DNA of 64,000 nt from Anaerolineae bacterium (GTDB lineage Bacteria; Chloroflexota; Anaerolineae; Aggregatilineales; Ch27), in assembly GCA_013178165.1 (NCBI GenBank), contig JABLXG010000011.1, positions 1 through 64,000 on the forward strand, given 5' to 3'. The notes beneath the pieces are model-generated. The model searched no databases. It saw only the letters and a program-made list of their open reading frames with translations, and was not told where the DNA came from. Positions 1 to 8,280 of this stretch are shown here, in pieces. The position numbers and the translations under genes are program-made. How positions within the stretch are numbered: position 1 is the first letter of the stretch; each line of letters begins with the position of its first letter.

Positions 1-105
1 AACCTGCTCAAACAGGATAAATCCGTCAAAGTGGGTATCGCGGCCAAACGCAAGATGGCCGGCTGGGACAATGACTATCTATTCCGCGTGCTATGCCCAG
101 ATTAG
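1..105 (+). CDS. C-terminal end of an unidentified protein (partial)
   Basis: An open frame enters from the left edge and ends with TAG at 103-105, giving the last 34 residues of a protein whose start lies outside the window. The tail is basic and polar (Lys/Arg-rich stretch around VGIAAKRKMAGW, then DNDYLFRVL) and has no membrane segment. I do not recognise the family. That it is a real gene end is supported only by codon composition similar to neighbouring genes and by the non-coding stretch that follows; it could also be chance. Confidence 0.4.
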   Translation, partial: NLLKQDKSVKVGIAAKRKMAGWDNDYLFRVLCPD

Positions 106-203
106 AGAAGCACATGCGATTGCCCTATTTTGTGTCTGGTCAAGCATCCGGCTCAGCGATTCTGTGATAACGTAAAGCTGTCACAACATACCAGGGGGAG
201 ACT

Positions 204-1661
204 ATGGATAACGATATCATCATCGCGCTGGTTGGCCTGGGCGGCACAATCGTGGGGGTGATCGGGCAGATTGTCATTGCTTTCATCAACCGGCCAACAG
301 AGAAAACCGGCTCGCGCCTCAACCTGCCACGCCTGGGAGCCATCCTGTTGATGCTGGCCGGAATCCTTGCCCTGGGCTGGTACTTCGGCTTTCAGGTCGT
401 CCCCTACCTGAATACACCCCGCTTTGCTGACGCCCTCGCCCGTCATAACGTCATCCGCAGCTTTGACTGCGAGAGCATTGAGGGTTGGGATGAGGTGATC
501 GCCTTCGACACTGACTGGCAGGGTCTTGCCCCACCGCGCTTTGCCCCCGCCCCCCGCACCAGTGACTCCGCCGGAGCAGGGAATAGACTATGCCTGTATG
601 ATCTGCCGGTCGACGATTCCGGTCTGCGGCATTTCACCATGACTTATCCAGAACCAGTCCGGGCTGAGGTGGTCATGGTCCGCTTCTGGTTACCAGATAC
701 CGGCGGGGCACTGCAGGGCAAACAGGCGGCCATTGTCGCCCTGGACGCCAGTCCACAGGCCCCACCCTTTGGCCCACGCCTGGCGGAGAGCATTGTCAAC
801 CTGGAAGAAGGGCGCTGGACACTGGCCGTCCTGGACCTGCGCGATCGCCGTGACTTTGATGGCCGTCTGATCACCGCCGGAGTCTTCCGCCTGCAACTGG
901 TGATCTCCCTGCATGGCGCGGAAGACATCAGCGCGGAAACCATCATCCCAGCCGGGTTTGACGACATCTTGCTATTGGGCAACGTGGGTGCCTCGCCGCT
1001 CAAGTATGCTTCGGCGGGGCTTTCAGCCTTCATCCCACCCCGCCCGATGAGTCTGGATGCGGTGGACTTCCGCTGGCAGGGCAGCGCAGAGGAGCGTTAC
1101 CGGCAGGCTGGCTCACCAGAGTTGATCCGCACAAGCATCGGCGGCGTCACCGGTGAGTTCATCCGCTATCCGGTAAGCCTGCGCAGCATCGCGGAGGTCG
1201 ACCGCTACAACAATCGGTACTTCACTGGGGTTCAGGAAGCCGTACTGGAACGTCCACTCCGACTGGAGGAAAAGGCCAACCTTGATACAGTGCTCATGAC
1301 TGTCTTCATCGAGTCTGCGCTTGAAAGGCAGGTTGCAGTGATCCCAGTCCTGCAGATGGAAGATGGCACGTGGGTTTCCGGCTTCTCTCACACGATTCCT
1401 ACCAACACGTGGGCAACGGTGGTCTGGCGGCGCGTGGTGGATTCTACTAACTATTCTCCAGAGTTCCTGGATGCGCTCACCGCACTCAGGGATTCAGCAG
1501 GCATCAGGGCGACAGGATACATCCGACTTGTACACTACGTGCTAAAAGACACAGCGCAGTTGCTCCGCTTTGCTTTCCGTATGGATTCCAACCTTGAGCC
1601 CGGCATTGAGGACAGCCTGGAAGCTACGATCTACGTGGGGAACATCACCTTTCTACCCTAA
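204..1661 (+). CDS. Membrane-anchored protein with large extracytoplasmic domain, function unknown
   Basis: A 485-residue protein starting at an ATG preceded by AGGGGGAG. Residues about 5-28 and 46-68 are hydrophobic, giving two N-terminal membrane segments separated by a short basic loop (NRPTEKTGSRLN). The remaining 400 residues are soluble and look beta-rich, with aromatic and Gly-Trp motifs such as SFDCESIEGWDEV near residue 92. Similar openings occur in carbohydrate-binding-like beta-sandwich domains, but that resemblance is weak. No catalytic motif is seen. It is monocistronic: the next gene converges on it from the other strand. I infer a cell-surface protein and no more. Confidence 0.75.
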   Translation: MDNDIIIALVGLGGTIVGVIGQIVIAFINRPTEKTGSRLNLPRLGAILLMLAGILALGWYFGFQVVPYLNTPRFADALARHNVIRSFDCESIEGWDEVIAFDTDWQGLAPPRFAPAPRTSDSAGAGNRLCLYDLPVDDSGLRHFTMTYPEPVRAEVVMVRFWLPDTGGALQGKQAAIVALDASPQAPPFGPRLAESIVNLEEGRWTLAVLDLRDRRDFDGRLITAGVFRLQLVISLHGAEDISAETIIPAGFDDILLLGNVGASPLKYASAGLSAFIPPRPMSLDAVDFRWQGSAEERYRQAGSPELIRTSIGGVTGEFIRYPVSLRSIAEVDRYNNRYFTGVQEAVLERPLRLEEKANLDTVLMTVFIESALERQVAVIPVLQMEDGTWVSGFSHTIPTNTWATVVWRRVVDSTNYSPEFLDALTALRDSAGIRATGYIRLVHYVLKDTAQLLRFAFRMDSNLEPGIEDSLEATIYVGNITFLP

Positions 1662-1803
1662 CCCCGGCCCCCCAATCATACCTGCCAGTAACACACAGGC
1701 GACCCGGCGACAAACAAAATTTTACCCAGCCTAAGGCCAGATCAGCAATCCGGCACCTGCTCCCGGTTGCACTCTCACAACTGGCTTTGGAAAACGGCTG
1801 GAG

Positions 1804-2943
1804 TCAGACCCCGGCCAGCGCCTGCACCTGAGCGATTACCGCGTCGATGATCTGCTCCTGGTACTCCTCGACACCGATCCACAGTGGCAGGCGCACCAGC
1901 CGTTCGCTAACGCTGGTTGTGACCGGCAGGTCGCCGCAAGCCCGGCTGTAACGCCGCCCCGCTGGGGCGCTGTGCAGCGGCACGTAATGGAATACGGTGT
2001 GAATCCCCGCTGCCTTTAGCCCGGCGATGAACGCCGTGCGCGTTTCCAGATCCGGCAGAAGCAGGTAATACATATGGGCGTTGTGGGTAACGCCGTCCGG
2101 AATCACGGGGCGGCGGACCAGCCCGGCTGCTTCCAGGCCGGCGAAGGCGTCATGATACGTCTGCCAGATTGCCAGCCGTCGTTCGGTGATCGTGTGCGCT
2201 TCCTCCATCTGTGCCCACAGGAAAGCCGCAGTCAGTTCATTCGGTAAGTAGGACGATCCCAGGTCAACCCAGGTGTACTTGTCCACCTCACCCCGGAAGA
2301 ACGCACTACGGTTGGTGCCCTTCTCCCGGATGATCTCGGCCCGCTGGATGAAGCGCTCGTCGTTGACCAGCAGTGCGCCCCCCTCCCCGGAGATGACATT
2401 TTTCGTTTCATGAAAACTCAGGCAACCCAGATGCCCAATCGTTCCCAGCTCGCGCCCACCGTAGCGGGCCAGGATGCCGTGCGCGGCGTCCTCGATCACA
2501 ATCAGGTCGTGGCGTGTGGCGATGGCCATGATCGTTTCCATCGCGCAACCGACGCCGGCATAATGCACGGGCAGAATGGCCCTCGTGCGCGGCGTGATCG
2601 CCGCCTCGATCTGGCTTTCATCCAGGTTGAGCGTATCCGGCCGGATGTCCACAAAGACTGGCACACCACCGCGCAGCACCACCGCATTGGCCGTGGAGAC
2701 GAAGGTGAACGACGGCATGATCACCTCGTCGCCGGGCTGGATATCGGCCAGGATGGCCGCCATCTCCAGCGCCGCCGTACCGGAGTGAGTCAACATGGCT
2801 TTGCGCGCACCGGTTTGCGCCTCCAGCCAGGCGTTGCAGCGTTTGGTGAATGGGCCATCGCCGGAAAGATGGCCGTTCGCATGGGCCTGGGTAATGTAGT
2901 ACAACTCTTTGCCGTTCATATACGGCTTGTTGAAAGGAATCAT
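1804..2943 (-). CDS. wecE: dTDP-4-amino-4,6-dideoxygalactose transaminase (DegT/DnrJ/EryC1 family)
   Basis: A 379-residue PLP-dependent sugar aminotransferase, close in length and sequence to Escherichia coli WecE (RffA), which converts dTDP-4-keto-6-deoxyglucose to dTDP-4-amino-4,6-dideoxygalactose. Visible family features are MIPFNKP at the start, GDEVIMPSFTFVSTANA (71-87), RPDTLN, PVHYAG, EDAAHG (151-156) and the PLP-binding lysine in SFHETKN at Lys181. Its ATG overlaps the stop of the methyltransferase gene by four bases, so the two are co-translated. A WecD-like acetyltransferase lies two genes upstream in the same operon, which fits formation of an acetylated amino-deoxysugar. No dTDP-glucose synthesis genes are in the window. 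Confidence 0.88.
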   Translation of the reverse strand: MIPFNKPYMNGKELYYITQAHANGHLSGDGPFTKRCNAWLEAQTGARKAMLTHSGTAALEMAAILADIQPGDEVIMPSFTFVSTANAVVLRGGVPVFVDIRPDTLNLDESQIEAAITPRTRAILPVHYAGVGCAMETIMAIATRHDLIVIEDAAHGILARYGGRELGTIGHLGCLSFHETKNVISGEGGALLVNDERFIQRAEIIREKGTNRSAFFRGEVDKYTWVDLGSSYLPNELTAAFLWAQMEEAHTITERRLAIWQTYHDAFAGLEAAGLVRRPVIPDGVTHNAHMYYLLLPDLETRTAFIAGLKAAGIHTVFHYVPLHSAPAGRRYSRACGDLPVTTSVSERLVRLPLWIGVEEYQEQIIDAVIAQVQALAGV

Positions 2944-3806
2944 GGTTTTCTCGCCACCAGCAACAGCGACCCGCCAAACGGAAATGACACGCCGCGCTCA
3001 ATGAGCAGGCGCTCGAAGTTCATTGTCGCCTCAAAAAGGCTGTTCAAAATGCCCCCGATGCTCAGCTCGCTGAGCAGCCGGTTTTCGCCCTCCCGCTGCA
3101 GCTTCCGGCGTGACACAACCATCAGCGGCAGCAACAGGCTGACAAACGAGGTGGTGCGCAGGATGTCAAACCCGGACGCTGACACTTCGCTCACCAGCTC
3201 CGCAGCGGAATAGCGTCGCACGTGGCGGGCATATTCGTCGGTCATACTCCACAGCGCCATATGCTGGGGAACGGTCAGGATGATACCACCGCCAGGGCGA
3301 ACAGCCTGATGCATCTGCTGCAAAACGATCTGATCCGCCTCGATATGCTCCAGCACGTCAAAGGCCCCGATAACATCAAATTCGTTGCTGTAAGGCAGGG
3401 CGCTGGCATCCAGTTGCAGCAGCTCCACTGCACCAAGACGCTGCCGTGCAAACTCCAAACCAGCGGTATAGATTTCACTCCCCGTGATGGTCAGGTCGGC
3501 CCAGGCGGCCTGGATCGCTTCAAGGACAAATCCTGTGCCACAGCCTACCTCCAGAAAGCTCCGGGCCGTGGGAAAGTACCGCTGCAGCGCCCAGACGATC
3601 AGCCGATTGCGGGCACGAAACCAAAAGCTCGCTGCTTGCAGCGCGGCCAGCATCTGGAAGAACTCAGGCGAATGGCTCTCATTCTCTTCGGCCAGTTCAG
3701 GGGCAAAAGCGACGAAGCCTTTCAACCTTGGCGGCTCATGATAGCAGTGAGGGCAGCACCAATCGGGCGCTTCAAATTGACTCTGGCAGCTGAGACAGAC
3801 TTTCAA
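2940..3806 (-). CDS. Class I SAM-dependent methyltransferase with N-terminal zinc-ribbon-like motif
   Basis: A 288-residue protein. SAM-binding motif I is FLEVGCGTGF at 84-93, followed by an acidic strand end (GSEIY) and IGAFDVLEHIE, typical of Rossmann-fold methyltransferases that act on small molecules or glycolipids. The first 21 residues carry C4-x2-C7 and CCPHC (17-21), a possible metal-binding knuckle. The start is TTG (3804-3806) with AGGAC nine bases upstream; no ATG lies nearby. It overlaps the wecE-like gene by four bases. From context it probably modifies a surface sugar or lipid-linked glycan; the substrate cannot be read from the sequence. Confidence 0.8.
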   Translation of the reverse strand: MKVCLSCQSQFEAPDWCCPHCYHEPPRLKGFVAFAPELAEENESHSPEFFQMLAALQAASFWFRARNRLIVWALQRYFPTARSFLEVGCGTGFVLEAIQAAWADLTITGSEIYTAGLEFARQRLGAVELLQLDASALPYSNEFDVIGAFDVLEHIEADQIVLQQMHQAVRPGGGIILTVPQHMALWSMTDEYARHVRRYSAAELVSEVSASGFDILRTTSFVSLLLPLMVVSRRKLQREGENRLLSELSIGGILNSLFEATMNFERLLIERGVSFPFGGSLLLVARKP

Positions 3807-3860
3807 AGCCGTTTGTCCTGTGGGTTATATCTTACCTCTACGGCTTGCTCAGATCGTTGG

Positions 3861-4598
3861 TCAGTCAAACCAGCGGTGAAAGGTATAGTAAGAATGGCTG
3901 GGTTCGAATCCAAGCCGAATCCAAACCCGCTGCGAGCGCGTGTTGGTCACCTGGGTAGACATCTGCATCCAGGCTGCGCCGCGCTCCCGGAACCAGTGCA
4001 GGCCGTAGGCCATCATCGCACGGCCCAGCCCCCGGCCCTGAAACTCGGTGGCCACGCCGTATAGCGGCCCCTCGCCGATCTCCGACGCGGTAAACTTGAG
4101 CGTCAGAAAACCGGCAACTTTGTCGCCTGCCTCGGCGACGAGCACCTCATCCGCCACTTCCCGCGAAAGCACCGACGCGCGCGCCCACGACGTATACACC
4201 GCGTCACAGGCGGCCCGATCCAGCCGCGGATCAGCATGAAAATGTCCATCATACCCCCTGAAGGCATCCGCGGCAATCTCCTCCACGCGGGGAGCATCTT
4301 CCGGACGGGCGGGCCGGATCACAACCCGATCAGCTGGGACCGGAGTAGGCAGCGCCCCACCGGTCAGGCTGCGCCGAAAGTAGAGCAGTGTATCCATTAA
4401 CTGGCAACCCGCGGTTTCCAGCGCATGAACGGTTGGCACGTCATCCGTAGCGCAGCGCACGATCAACAGGCGCACATTTTCAGCTCTACAGCGCTCCAGG
4501 ATCTCCCCGACTTCCGCTATCATCACCATGTCCAGCAGCGCTACACGCACACCGAACCGCTCTTCGTAGAGGGAAGGGATACGCAGGCTATTCGCCAT
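3861..4598 (-). CDS. GNAT acetyltransferase resembling WecD (dTDP-4-amino-4,6-dideoxygalactose N-acetyltransferase)
   Basis: 245 residues from the ATG at 4598, chosen because GAGGAGAAG stands ten bases upstream; an in-frame start at 4622 lacks this. The C-terminal half is a GNAT fold with acetyl-CoA motif FQGRGLGRA. Marks shared with WecD-type enzymes are RFGVRVALL near the start, GCQLMDTLLYFRR, FHADPRL, the TQVTN strand and the closing YTFHRWF. Family knowledge: WecD acetylates the product of WecE, and a wecE-like gene is in the same operon. The gene overlaps the preceding glycosyltransferase by 11 bases. The identity as WecD is inference; the GNAT fold is firm. Confidence 0.8.
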   Translation of the reverse strand: MANSLRIPSLYEERFGVRVALLDMVMIAEVGEILERCRAENVRLLIVRCATDDVPTVHALETAGCQLMDTLLYFRRSLTGGALPTPVPADRVVIRPARPEDAPRVEEIAADAFRGYDGHFHADPRLDRAACDAVYTSWARASVLSREVADEVLVAEAGDKVAGFLTLKFTASEIGEGPLYGVATEFQGRGLGRAMMAYGLHWFRERGAAWMQMSTQVTNTRSQRVWIRLGFEPSHSYYTFHRWFD

Positions 4599-5562
4599 CG
4601 TGCGTCTTCTCCTCAGCACCAAAGCCGATCACCTGGCTGACCACGCTCGACGGGCGGTTCATCGTCCGGCTGTACATCCGCGCCAGATATTCGCCGATGA
4701 TACCCAGCGTGAGCAGTTGCGCACCGGAAAAGATGGCGATGATCGTCACCGTGAACGCAAACCCCGGTACAACCACTCCCTCCAGTAAAGCACGTCCAAC
4801 CACATAGACCAGCACCAGCACGCCAAAGAAGGTCAGACTGAAGCCGAGCAGGCTGGCGAACTGCAATGGTAATGTACTGAAGCCAGTGACCATGTTGAAA
4901 GTGTGGCGCACAAGCTTACGGAAGGTGTAATTGGACACGCCGATCGTGCGCGGGTCGTGCCTGACGGGAACGGCAGCGAAGCGGGTGGTTCCCCAGGTCA
5001 GCAATACATCGATCGACACAAACGGGCTGTTGTAGTCGGCGAAGGCGTGACGCAGTTTGGTGCGAAAAACGCGAAAGGCGCTGATCTGCCGGGCTACTTC
5101 CGCCCCCATCGCTGTCTGTAGCACATATTTCGTCACCTGCGAGGCTATATCGCGCCACAGGCCATGCTGCTCCTGCCGGGGTGTACCATACACCACATCG
5201 TAGCCTTCATCCAGTTTGGCCAGCAGTTTGCCAATCTCCTCAGGAGGATGCTGAAGGTCGTCGTCCATGGTCACCAGCGTGGCGTATGCCGCCAGCCGTA
5301 TGCCGCACAGCAGGGCGTTATGCTGGCCGTAGTTGCGCATCAGATCCACGCCACGTACCCAGGGATAGCGCGCTGCCAAGCGCTCAATTGCGGCCCAGCT
5401 TCTGTCGCGGCTACCGTCGTTGACCAGGATCACCTCATAGCGAGGGGTCAGCGTAGGCAGTACATCAGCCAGCCGGGCCAGCAACGGCTCCAGGCTGTTC
5501 TCGCTGTTATAGACCGGGATCACAACCGATATCCCGGGCGGGAGAGAGACCGGAAGGGTCAC
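4588..5562 (-). CDS. Family 2 glycosyltransferase with C-terminal membrane segments (polyprenyl-phosphate sugar transferase type)
   Basis: 324 residues. The GT2 core shows ISVVIPVYNSE near residue 10, VNDGSRD, the DXD-like MDDDLQHPPEE near 100 and a typical ISAFRVFR acceptor region. Two strongly hydrophobic segments follow (about 230-255 and 265-290), with the EYLARMY motif after the second. This arrangement matches DPM1/GtrB/ArnC-type enzymes that load a sugar onto polyprenyl phosphate at the membrane. Its start overlaps the stop of the small two-helix protein by four bases. In this operon it may supply lipid-linked sugar for the amino-sugar glycan. Confidence 0.87.
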   Translation of the reverse strand: MTLPVSLPPGISVVIPVYNSENSLEPLLARLADVLPTLTPRYEVILVNDGSRDRSWAAIERLAARYPWVRGVDLMRNYGQHNALLCGIRLAAYATLVTMDDDLQHPPEEIGKLLAKLDEGYDVVYGTPRQEQHGLWRDIASQVTKYVLQTAMGAEVARQISAFRVFRTKLRHAFADYNSPFVSIDVLLTWGTTRFAAVPVRHDPRTIGVSNYTFRKLVRHTFNMVTGFSTLPLQFASLLGFSLTFFGVLVLVYVVGRALLEGVVVPGFAFTVTIIAIFSGAQLLTLGIIGEYLARMYSRTMNRPSSVVSQVIGFGAEEKTHDGE

Positions 5563-5951
5563 TCACCTTTCTCCTTCACATCTGCCACACCACCATGGGT
5601 AGGATTATAGCCACGTACAACGTACATATATGAGCGTCGATCCAATCTGTTCCGCAAGTTCGTAACCTGCTCTTTCAAAGTAGAACGGCTCAACCAGCGG
5701 CTGATCACTCTGCGATTTACCCGCCTTTGCAGCATTTTCAACCGTGCAGGATTCATCCACAGGGTGAAGAAGATGACCATCAGTGCTGCTACAACAGTGC
5801 CCATAGCTAACAGGAGCAGTTGCCAGCTTGGGCCAGTGCCTTTCGTCGTGCTCAGGTAAATGAGCAGGTATCCCACCAATAGTAACTGGCCGATACTCAA
5901 TATCCGCCAAGAGGTGTGAAAAAAACGATAGTTAGTGGTAGCCGTTCCCAT
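5559..5951 (-). CDS. Small two-helix membrane protein, function unknown
   Basis: 130 residues from the ATG at 5951. Two hydrophobic segments (about residues 15-32 and 43-64) are followed by a basic cytoplasmic tail. An upstream in-frame start at 6071 would add 40 residues of cysteine-containing sequence without a good ribosome site, so I prefer the inner ATG. The stop overlaps the glycosyltransferase start (ATGA), which argues the gene is real and leads the operon. Base composition is more A+T-rich than its neighbours. Small two-helix proteins of this sort accompany GT2 enzymes in other operons, but I cannot assign a family. Confidence 0.55.
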   Translation of the reverse strand: MGTATTNYRFFHTSWRILSIGQLLLVGYLLIYLSTTKGTGPSWQLLLLAMGTVVAALMVIFFTLWMNPARLKMLQRRVNRRVISRWLSRSTLKEQVTNLRNRLDRRSYMYVVRGYNPTHGGVADVKEKGE

Positions 5952-6092
5952 TTTCCCGATTGCATCCTCTAGCAGGACTATCAGAGCAACACAGCCCCAG
6001 TTACCCCCATGAGTATAGTCTACTTGGCATATCAGGGCAGCTTGCTTGATCTGAAGACGTGACAAACACAACTCAACTTCAGGTTCAAGCTA

Positions 6093-6126
6093 TAAAACAC
6101 GGGCGGCCCATCGCCGGGTCGCCCGT
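6093..6126 (-). terminator. Intrinsic terminator after the SDR gene
   Basis: Stem ACGGGCG (6099-6105) pairs with CGCCCGT (6120-6126), with an inner CCC/GGG. Read on the minus strand it is followed by GTTTTAT. It lies 40 bases past the stop of the SDR gene and closes that transcript before the glycan operon begins. Confidence 0.75.
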
Positions 6127-6168
6127 GCTCTTACCATTCAAGTTTGCGGGGGCTTACCCGCTAAGGCT

Positions 6169-6924
6169 CTAACGGGCCAGGTAGCCGCCATCCACCGCGT
6201 AGTACGAACCGGTGACAAATGAGGCTTTGTCCGAGCTAAGCCAGATCACCAGCTCAGCGACCTCCTCCGGCCTGCCCAGACGACCGATCGGGTGCAGCGA
6301 GACCAGCATGTCGTTCAGCGCTTTGTCCTGCTCCAGCGCGCTGATCATCGGTGTGCTGATGAAAGCTGGACCAATGGCATTGATGCGGATGCCCTGCGGC
6401 GCATACTCGACCGCCGCCGTGCGCGTCAGGCCGACAACGCCATGCTTGGCCGCCACATATGCCGGCGCACCAGCAAAAGCCACCTGCCCCAGAATCGACG
6501 CCATGTTCACGATCGCGCCACCGCCACCGCGCAGCATGGCCGGAATCTCGTACTTCATGCAGTAGAACACGCCCGACAGGTTGATGGCGATCACCCGCTG
6601 CCAGCCTTCGATGCTCTGGGCTGCTGTAGGATTGGATTCACCGGCGATGCCGGCGTTATTGCAAGCGTAGTCCAGCCGTCCGTATGCCTCCAGTGTTTTG
6701 TTGACCAGTGCCTCACACTGTGCTGGATCGCTCACATCAGCCCTGACGAACATCGCCTCGCCACCAGCGGTCTTGATCAGTCGGACAGTCTCCTGTCCGC
6801 CCCGCTCGTCAACATCCGAAACCACGACCTTTGCCCCTTCACGGGCGTACAATTCCGCCGTGGAACGACCAATGCCGGAAGCTGCACCAGTGACCAGAGC
6901 GACTTTACCGGTAAACTCTGCCAT
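6169..6924 (-). CDS. Short-chain dehydrogenase/reductase (SDR family, glucose-1-dehydrogenase-like)
   Basis: 251 residues, the usual length of classical SDRs. NAD(P)-binding TGAASGIG is at 13-20, NNAG at 89-92, catalytic Ser143, Tyr156 and Lys160 in YVAAK, and the C-terminal [12 protein letters not shown]. Asp37-type acidic residue after the second strand (VVSDVDE) suggests NAD rather than NADP preference. The start has GGAAGGAG upstream. The gene is monocistronic, with its own terminator downstream and a CRP-like palindrome about 115 bases upstream, so catabolite or redox control is possible. Substrate is not predictable; members act on sugars, polyols, steroids and 3-hydroxy acids. Confidence 0.88.
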   Translation of the reverse strand: MAEFTGKVALVTGAASGIGRSTAELYAREGAKVVVSDVDERGGQETVRLIKTAGGEAMFVRADVSDPAQCEALVNKTLEAYGRLDYACNNAGIAGESNPTAAQSIEGWQRVIAINLSGVFYCMKYEIPAMLRGGGGAIVNMASILGQVAFAGAPAYVAAKHGVVGLTRTAAVEYAPQGIRINAIGPAFISTPMISALEQDKALNDMLVSLHPIGRLGRPEEVAELVIWLSSDKASFVTGSYYAVDGGYLAR

Positions 6925-7037
6925 CGCGATACTCCTTCCATGACACTGCGATGTTCAGAGCATAACCGGTCAGATCGCCCACGGCCAGCGATTTAGGATG
7001 TTTCTCATAGAAATTTCATGCGAGTGACGCAGTAATT

Positions 7038-7053
7038 TGTGACAAATTTCACA
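7038..7053. promoter_or_regulatory. CRP/FNR-type binding site upstream of the SDR gene
   Basis: TGTGACAAATTTCACA is an exact TGTGA-N6-TCACA palindrome, the classical consensus for CRP-family regulators. It lies in the 235-base gap between a hypothetical membrane gene and the SDR gene, about 115 bases before the SDR start. On the minus strand TTACTG with TTCTAT 17 bases on follows closely and could be the promoter, but those hexamers are weak. Confidence 0.45.
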
Positions 7054-7159
7054 TATAGAACAACCGAGCGCGAGATCACACCGTTCACACGTCAGCAACG
7101 ATCACCCGCGCCCGGTGCAACGTCACTCCCTGCTGGCGGCCATGTGGGCTACCCGGCCA

Positions 7160-7888
7160 TCAATCGCCAGCTGCCGGCGCCGACTCGCTGGCCAGAGCGC
7201 GCTCGGCGTTGGGCGCTGCCGCCGCCCGGAACCCTGTGTACATCAACACCGCCGCCAGCAATTCGCCGATATAAAGATACTGGCCGATGCCCAGACGAGT
7301 CAGCGAGCTGGCAAACCCGATCGACAGCGCCCCTGCCGCGATCAGGATGTTGCCGATCACCCGGTTAGGCAGCACGCGCTTGCGCCAGAACAGATAGGCC
7401 GAATAGATCGCGCCGCCCGCCAGGGTCAACAGACCATAGATGTTGAAGAATGGCGTCGTCATCCGCACCGGCGCACCGGGTGGCATGATCTGGCGGTACT
7501 GCTCGCTGATGGCCACCCCCGGCTGGAACTGGCCAGCGTCCAGCGGCGTGGCCAGCATCAGCCCGGTCACCGCCAGACTACCCACAACAAGGATCACCGT
7601 CAGGACATCTGTCCAGCGCCGCCGACCAAAGAGCAATTTGACCGTCCCGTGGCCAAGCCAGGCAGCGTTCAGCACCGCGCCGCCCAGATACCACAGGTAA
7701 AAGACCAGCGGACTCCAGGCCAGGGCCAGGTAAGCCTCCGCAAAACTCCCCAGACCAAAAAGCGCCAGGCCAATCCCCCAGAACAGGAAGGCCGGACGGC
7801 GGCGCACCACATAGCGCTGCAGCACCGAAGCTGTGAAGATGAACATCACAAAGGTCGACAGGAAGGGCAGGACATTGTTGAGCGACAT
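7160..7888 (-). CDS. Multi-pass membrane protein, function unknown
   Basis: 242 residues with seven predicted hydrophobic segments spread evenly along the chain (about 5-20, 33-52, 60-80, 95-113, 145-165, 177-195, 203-222) and a short hydrophilic C-terminus rich in Ala and Ser. AAGGAG stands ten bases before the ATG. No transporter signature or catalytic motif is visible. A 55-residue membrane protein gene lies 44 bases upstream on the same strand, so the two may be one transcript. I do not recognise the family. Confidence 0.7.
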   Translation of the reverse strand: MSLNNVLPFLSTFVMFIFTASVLQRYVVRRRPAFLFWGIGLALFGLGSFAEAYLALAWSPLVFYLWYLGGAVLNAAWLGHGTVKLLFGRRRWTDVLTVILVVGSLAVTGLMLATPLDAGQFQPGVAISEQYRQIMPPGAPVRMTTPFFNIYGLLTLAGGAIYSAYLFWRKRVLPNRVIGNILIAAGALSIGFASSLTRLGIGQYLYIGELLAAVLMYTGFRAAAAPNAERALASESAPAAGD

Positions 7889-7932
7889 GGTTGGAAGGCT
7901 CCTTTGTGCGAAGACGAACAGCGACCCAGAGG

Positions 7933-8100
7933 CTAAGCCCAGGGAATAACCCCGGTCATAACCCCAAACGCGAAAACGATCAGGGCGACGGTGATAACCG
8001 CCAGCACTACAAACAGGATCGGGATGAACCGGTTATAGAGCGTGGACTCTGCCGGGGTCTTGTGTGGCTTATGGCGTTGATCGGGTCCCCGATTAGACAT
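7933..8100 (-). CDS. Small single-pass membrane protein (55 residues)
   Basis: ATG at 8100 to TAG at 7933. The protein opens with a basic hydrophilic stretch (MSNRGPDQRHKPHKTP), then has one long hydrophobic helix, FIPILFVVLAVITVALIVF (about 25-43), and ends GVIPWA. This composition is hard to get by chance in a GC-rich antisense frame. It lies 44 bases upstream of the seven-helix protein gene and is probably co-transcribed. Related short proteins are common in Chloroflexota genomes and are often missed by gene finders; no function is known to me. Confidence 0.65.
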   Translation of the reverse strand: MSNRGPDQRHKPHKTPAESTLYNRFIPILFVVLAVITVALIVFAFGVMTGVIPWA

Positions 8101-8280
8101 GCGGCACTCTGCTGAAGCTCCAGTAAACTACATGAAAATGACAATGGATGGCAAGATTACTCACTTTTCAGGAATTTGCAATAGATAGAAATCACCTGTG
8201 CTTCGTCGGGATGCATCCAGGGAACAAAACAGGGGCGCTTCCCACCCCTGCTCGCTGGCGGCCAGATTAGCAGTCACTGC

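Noticed and set aside
126-182. TGTGA and TCACA half-sites before the gene at 204
   Set aside because: They are 13 bases apart instead of six, and neither half has a matching partner at CRP spacing.
2410-3213. 267-residue plus-strand frame
   Set aside because: Antisense to the aminotransferase and methyltransferase, with His/Arg/Gln-rich composition typical of shadow frames.
3895-3915. GGTTCGAATCC, like a tRNA T-loop
   Set aside because: It lies inside the WecD-like coding sequence, and no acceptor stem or anticodon arm can be built around it.
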